Assembly: GCA_023441255.1 (NCBI GenBank)
Contig: JAEZPW010000025.1
Span: forward strand, 1 to 16,529
Origin: Acidobacteriota bacterium
Lineage (GTDB): Bacteria; Acidobacteriota; Terriglobia; Terriglobales; Acidobacteriaceae
DNA: 16,529 nucleotides
Direction: 5' to 3'
Below are positions 13,981-16,529 of this stretch, piece after piece (the first letter of the stretch is position 1; every line of letters begins with the position of its first letter). Under the pieces are notes generated by a model that saw only the letters and a program-made list of their open reading frames with translations, was not told where the DNA came from and ran no database searches. Made by a program: the position numbers and the translations under genes.

Positions 13981-15624
13981 ATGGCGACCGTAGTACAACC
14001 CGTTTCGGAAACCCGCAACTATCTCAACAGCGACTTCGGCATCAAGTCGTGGCTGCTGACCACCGATCACAAGCGCATCGCCATTCTTTACCTCGTCAGC
14101 ATCACGCTGATGTTCTTCGTCGGCGGCATCTTCGCCCTGCTCATTCGACTTGAACTGCTCACGCCCGCCGGCGATCTCTTCCAGTCAGACACCTACAACA
14201 AGCTCTTCACGATGCATGGCGTCGTGATGATCTTCTTCTTCCTCATACCCTCGGTACCCGCCACCCTCGGCAACTTTCTTGTGCCCATGATGATTGGCGC
14301 CAAGGACCTCGCCTTCCCCAAGATCAACCTGCTCAGCTGGTATCTCTACATGGCGGGCGCCGTCCTGATGTTCTACGTCATCTTCACGGGAGGCTTCGAT
14401 TCGGGCTGGACCTTCTATCCGCCCTACAGCACCGCCTACTCCAATACGCAGGTCACTCTCGGCGCTATCTCCGTCTTTATCGCCGGCTTCTCCTCCATCC
14501 TTACCGGGCTGAATTTTGTCGTCACCATGCACCGGATGCGCGCCCCCGGCATGACCTGGGGTCGCATGCCGCTCTTCCTGTGGTCGAATTACGCTACCTC
14601 CATCATTCAGTTGCTCGGCACGCCGGTGCTTGCCATCACCCTGCTCCTGGTCGGGTTGGAACGCGTCTTCAACATCGGCATCTTCAATCCCCAACTCGGC
14701 GGCGATCCGCTGCTTTTCCAGCACCTGTTCTGGTTCTACTCCCATCCGGCCGTTTACATCATGATCCTCCCCGGCATGGGGGTCGTCAGCGAAGTCATCG
14801 CGTGCTTCTCGCGCAAGCGTGTCTTCGGATACGCCTTCGTCGCGCTTTCCTCTATTGCCATCGCAGTTTTCGGCTTCCTCGTCTGGGCGCATCACATGTT
14901 CGTTGCCGGCATGTCCGCCTATGCCGCGATGATCTTTTCGCTGCTCAGCTACTTCGTCGCAGTCCCGTCGGCCATCAAGGTCTTCAACTGGACCTCCACG
15001 ATGTACAAGGGTTCCATCCATTTCCGCACGCCCATGATCTATGCCATGGGCTTTATCGGCCTGTTCACCATGGGTGGCATGACCGGCCTGTTCCTCGCCT
15101 CCCTTGGCATCGACGTTCACGTCACAGACACCTACTTCGTTGTTGCCCACTTTCACTACATCATGGTGGGCGGCATGGTGCTGGCCTACATGTCGGGTAT
15201 CCACTTCTGGTGGCCCAAGATCACCGGCAGAATGTATTCGGAAACCTGGGGACGCCTCGCCGCCGTTATTACGTTTGTCGGCTTCAATCTCACTTTCTTC
15301 CCGCAATTCGTCGTGGGTTATGTGGGCATGCCGCGTCGGTATCACTCCTACCCTGCTGAGTTCCAGGTCTTGAACGTGCTTTCCACTGCCGGCGCCTCGG
15401 TCCTGGCAGTTGGCTACCTCCTGCCGCTCGTCTATCTGTTCCATTCACTGCGCTATGGCAAGGAGGCCGGCGATAACCCCTGGAGCGCTACCGGTCTTGA
15501 ATGGACCACGCAGTCCCCGCCTCCCAAGGAGAATTTCCACGAAACGCCCGTCGTCACTTGGGAAGCCTACGACTACGAACACATGCCGCCCATGCCGGAG
15601 GAGGAGCCCGTTGTCATCGATTGA
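13981..15624 (+). CDS. coxA: Haem-copper oxidase subunit I, A2 type
   Basis: The 547-residue subunit I reduces O2 to water and pumps protons; about twelve membrane helices are expected. All metal ligands are visible: His79 and His392 for the low-spin haem, His390 for the high-spin haem, and His255, His304 and His305 for CuB. Tyr259 is the Tyr cross-linked to the CuB His. The motif Tyr253-Ser-His-Pro-Ala-Val-Tyr259 lacks the Glu that A1 oxidases carry (HPEVY), and this YSHP form is the mark of A2 oxidases such as the Rhodothermus and Thermus caa3 enzymes. The start follows coxB by three bases, with AAGGG at 13965-13969. The 3' end contains the coxC ribosome site and start. Confidence 0.97.
   Translation: MATVVQPVSETRNYLNSDFGIKSWLLTTDHKRIAILYLVSITLMFFVGGIFALLIRLELLTPAGDLFQSDTYNKLFTMHGVVMIFFFLIPSVPATLGNFLVPMMIGAKDLAFPKINLLSWYLYMAGAVLMFYVIFTGGFDSGWTFYPPYSTAYSNTQVTLGAISVFIAGFSSILTGLNFVVTMHRMRAPGMTWGRMPLFLWSNYATSIIQLLGTPVLAITLLLVGLERVFNIGIFNPQLGGDPLLFQHLFWFYSHPAVYIMILPGMGVVSEVIACFSRKRVFGYAFVALSSIAIAVFGFLVWAHHMFVAGMSAYAAMIFSLLSYFVAVPSAIKVFNWTSTMYKGSIHFRTPMIYAMGFIGLFTMGGMTGLFLASLGIDVHVTDTYFVVAHFHYIMVGGMVLAYMSGIHFWWPKITGRMYSETWGRLAAVITFVGFNLTFFPQFVVGYVGMPRRYHSYPAEFQVLNVLSTAGASVLAVGYLLPLVYLFHSLRYGKEAGDNPWSATGLEWTTQSPPPKENFHETPVVTWEAYDYEHMPPMPEEEPVVID
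15597..15606 (+). promoter_or_regulatory. coxC ribosome binding site inside coxA
   Basis: GGAGGAGGAG in the last codons of coxA lies four bases before a TTG at 15611 that is in the coxC frame. No ATG or GTG lies nearby in that frame, so this site decides the coxC start. Confidence 0.75.
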
Positions 15625-16294
15625 GACGACCCCGAAACTAGTTTCAGCTCACAGCCTGCACGAGCACTTCGGTGACCTCGATCAGCAGCGCGAGGCCTCC
15701 ACCCTCGGCATGTGGGCCTTCCTTATCACCGAGATCATGTTTTTCGGGGGGATGCTTACCGCCTACCTCGTGTATCGCGTCAGCTATCCGGCGGCCTTCA
15801 ATGCAGGCAGTCAGGACATGAACTTCTGGGCCGGCACCCTCAACACGGTAGTGCTCATCTGCTCCAGCGTCACTATGGTGATGGCCGTTCATGCCGCGCA
15901 GCACGGCAAGAACCGCGTGGTCATCGGCTGGCTGCTGTTCACCATGTTCCTCGGCCTTGTCTTCCTCGGCATCAAGGGCTTCGAGTACCACGAGCACTGG
16001 GTTCACCATCTCGTGCCCGGAGAATACTTCAGCTTCCCCGGGCCCGACCCGCGGCAGGCCGAAATCTTTTTCTCGCTCTACTTCGCCTTGACTGGTTTTC
16101 ACGCGCTGCACATGATCATCGGCCTCGGCCTTGTCAGCGTCATGATTTACATGGCCGCCAGGAACCGGTTCACGTCCGCCTATCACAACCCGATCGAAAA
16201 TGTCGGGCTGTATTGGCACTTCGTCGATATGGTTTGGATCTACTTGTATCCGCTGCTCTACCTGGTCGCGCACAAACACGCAGCCGGCTCGTGA
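15611..16294 (+). CDS. coxC: Cytochrome c oxidase subunit III
   Basis: The 227-residue protein (from TTG) is a short, five-helix form of oxidase subunit III, which stabilises subunit I and its proton uptake path. Typical family stretches are WAFLITEIMFFGG (35-47, with Glu41), FLGIKGFEYHEH, LTGFHALHMIIG (160-171) and YWHFVDMVWIYLYPLLY near the end. The frame stays open far upstream inside coxA, so the start must be chosen: TTG 15611 with a strong GGAGGAGGAG just before it gives a 19-residue soluble lead before the conserved DLDQQREASTLG segment. It overlaps coxA by 14 bases, the same overlap length as between actF and the gene after it. It is the last gene in the window; no subunit IV follows within 235 bases. 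Confidence 0.92.
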   Translation: MSSIETTPKLVSAHSLHEHFGDLDQQREASTLGMWAFLITEIMFFGGMLTAYLVYRVSYPAAFNAGSQDMNFWAGTLNTVVLICSSVTMVMAVHAAQHGKNRVVIGWLLFTMFLGLVFLGIKGFEYHEHWVHHLVPGEYFSFPGPDPRQAEIFFSLYFALTGFHALHMIIGLGLVSVMIYMAARNRFTSAYHNPIENVGLYWHFVDMVWIYLYPLLYLVAHKHAAGS

Positions 16295-16307
16295 GCAGCG
16301 AGCTTGT

Positions 16308-16497
16308 GTAGCACCGGAGTTTGCGGTGTAGCGCCGCGGTGTAGCACCGGATTTGCGTTGTAGCACCGGATTTGCGTAGTAGCACCGATTTACGGTGCCC
16401 CACGTTCCGCGCAGCTAACGTGGGGCTTTCATTGTCGTAGCACCGAGCCCGTATAGCGCCGGGAATTGCGTGGCGCGGGTTCGTGTAGCGCCGGGTC
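16308..16497. repeat. Array of GTAGC(A/G)CCGG units after coxC
   Basis: Eight copies of a GTAGC(A/G)CCG(G) word occur, starting at 16308, 16328, 16341, 16360, 16379, 16437, 16453 (first base A) and 16485. Copies three to five are true tandem units of 19 bases, joined by ATTTGCGT(T/A). The last copy runs into the CGCCGGGTC palindrome. There is no coding potential. The array continues to near the window end. Confidence 0.8.
16397..16430 (+). terminator. Terminator-like hairpin after the act-cox operon
   Basis: GCCCCACGTT (16397-16406) pairs perfectly with AACGTGGGGC (16417-16426) around a ten-base loop, followed by TTTC and then ATTG. It begins 102 bases after the coxC stop and interrupts the GTAGC array. 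The T-run is short, so it may be a weak terminator or a dispersed palindrome. Confidence 0.55.
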
Positions 16498-16509
16498 TCC
16501 GACCCGGCG
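16489..16509. repeat. Dispersed palindrome, copy 2 (CGCCGGGTC stem)
   Basis: CGCCGGGTC (16489-16497) and GACCCGGCG (16501-16509) form a perfect 9-base-pair stem with loop TCC. It differs from the copy at 951-971 only in the loop. AGTCACCAGG follows at 16513-16522, a ten-base word that also occurs at 1108-1117. Confidence 0.75.
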
Positions 16510-16529
16510 AAGAGTCACCAGGTTCGTGT

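Noticed and set aside
14185..15444. 419-codon minus-strand frame opposite coxA
   Set aside because: Antisense of conserved membrane helices gives an Asp/Glu/His/Gly-rich artefact typical of GC-rich third positions.
16308..16509. CRISPR-like array at the right end
   Set aside because: Units are only about 10 bases, spacing ranges from 13 to 58, the spacers in the tandem part are themselves repeated, and there are no cas genes.

Overview
The window most likely comes from an Acidobacteriota genome, probably a Terriglobia/Acidobacteriales-type aerobe. This is inferred from the gene order, the high GC with GC-rich third codon positions, and the style of the intergenic repeats. No rRNA or other phylogenetic marker is present, so the assignment is moderate. 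It is chromosomal core-metabolism DNA: there is no transposase, integrase, phage gene, CRISPR array, tRNA or rRNA.

Layout. (1) Positions 1-603 hold a heptamer-repeat tract and a small four-helix membrane protein that looks HXXEE-like. (2) Positions 604-1345 are a gene-free stretch full of small repeats and palindromes, ending in a terminator for the next gene. (3) Positions 1346-3100 (minus strand) encode a PoxB-type ThDP/FAD pyruvate:quinone oxidoreductase. (4) Positions 3101-3416 are a divergent intergenic region with two inverted repeats. (5) Positions 3417-16294 (plus strand) are a tightly packed respiratory operon: actA, actB, actC, actD, actE, actF, a conserved single-helix protein, a SCO protein, coxB, coxA and coxC. 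(6) Positions 16295-16529 hold a terminator-like hairpin within an array of GTAGC(A/G)CCGG units.

How the genes work together. actA-F encode alternative complex III (ACIII), the quinol:electron acceptor oxidoreductase that replaces cytochrome bc1 in several phyla. ActC and ActF are NrfD-like quinol-side membrane subunits. ActB carries a molybdopterin-oxidoreductase-like fold plus Fe-S clusters, ActA has five CxxCH haem sites, ActE has one, and ActD is a small DUF3341 membrane subunit. Electrons would pass to a caa3-type oxidase made of CoxB (CuA plus a fused cytochrome c), CoxA (haem-copper subunit of the A2 type, YSHPAVY motif) and CoxC. The SCO protein probably delivers copper to CuA. PoxB could feed the same quinone pool from pyruvate.

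I did not find a convincing new biological system. This is a known kind of ACIII-caa3 supercomplex operon. The points worth a second look are: the uncertain translation start of actE, where repeat-like DNA sits at the start of the gene; a palindrome-bearing insertion before the SCO signal peptide; the uncharacterised 188-residue protein between actF and sco; three different period-7 tandem tracts in three intergenic gaps; and matching palindromes at the two ends of the window.
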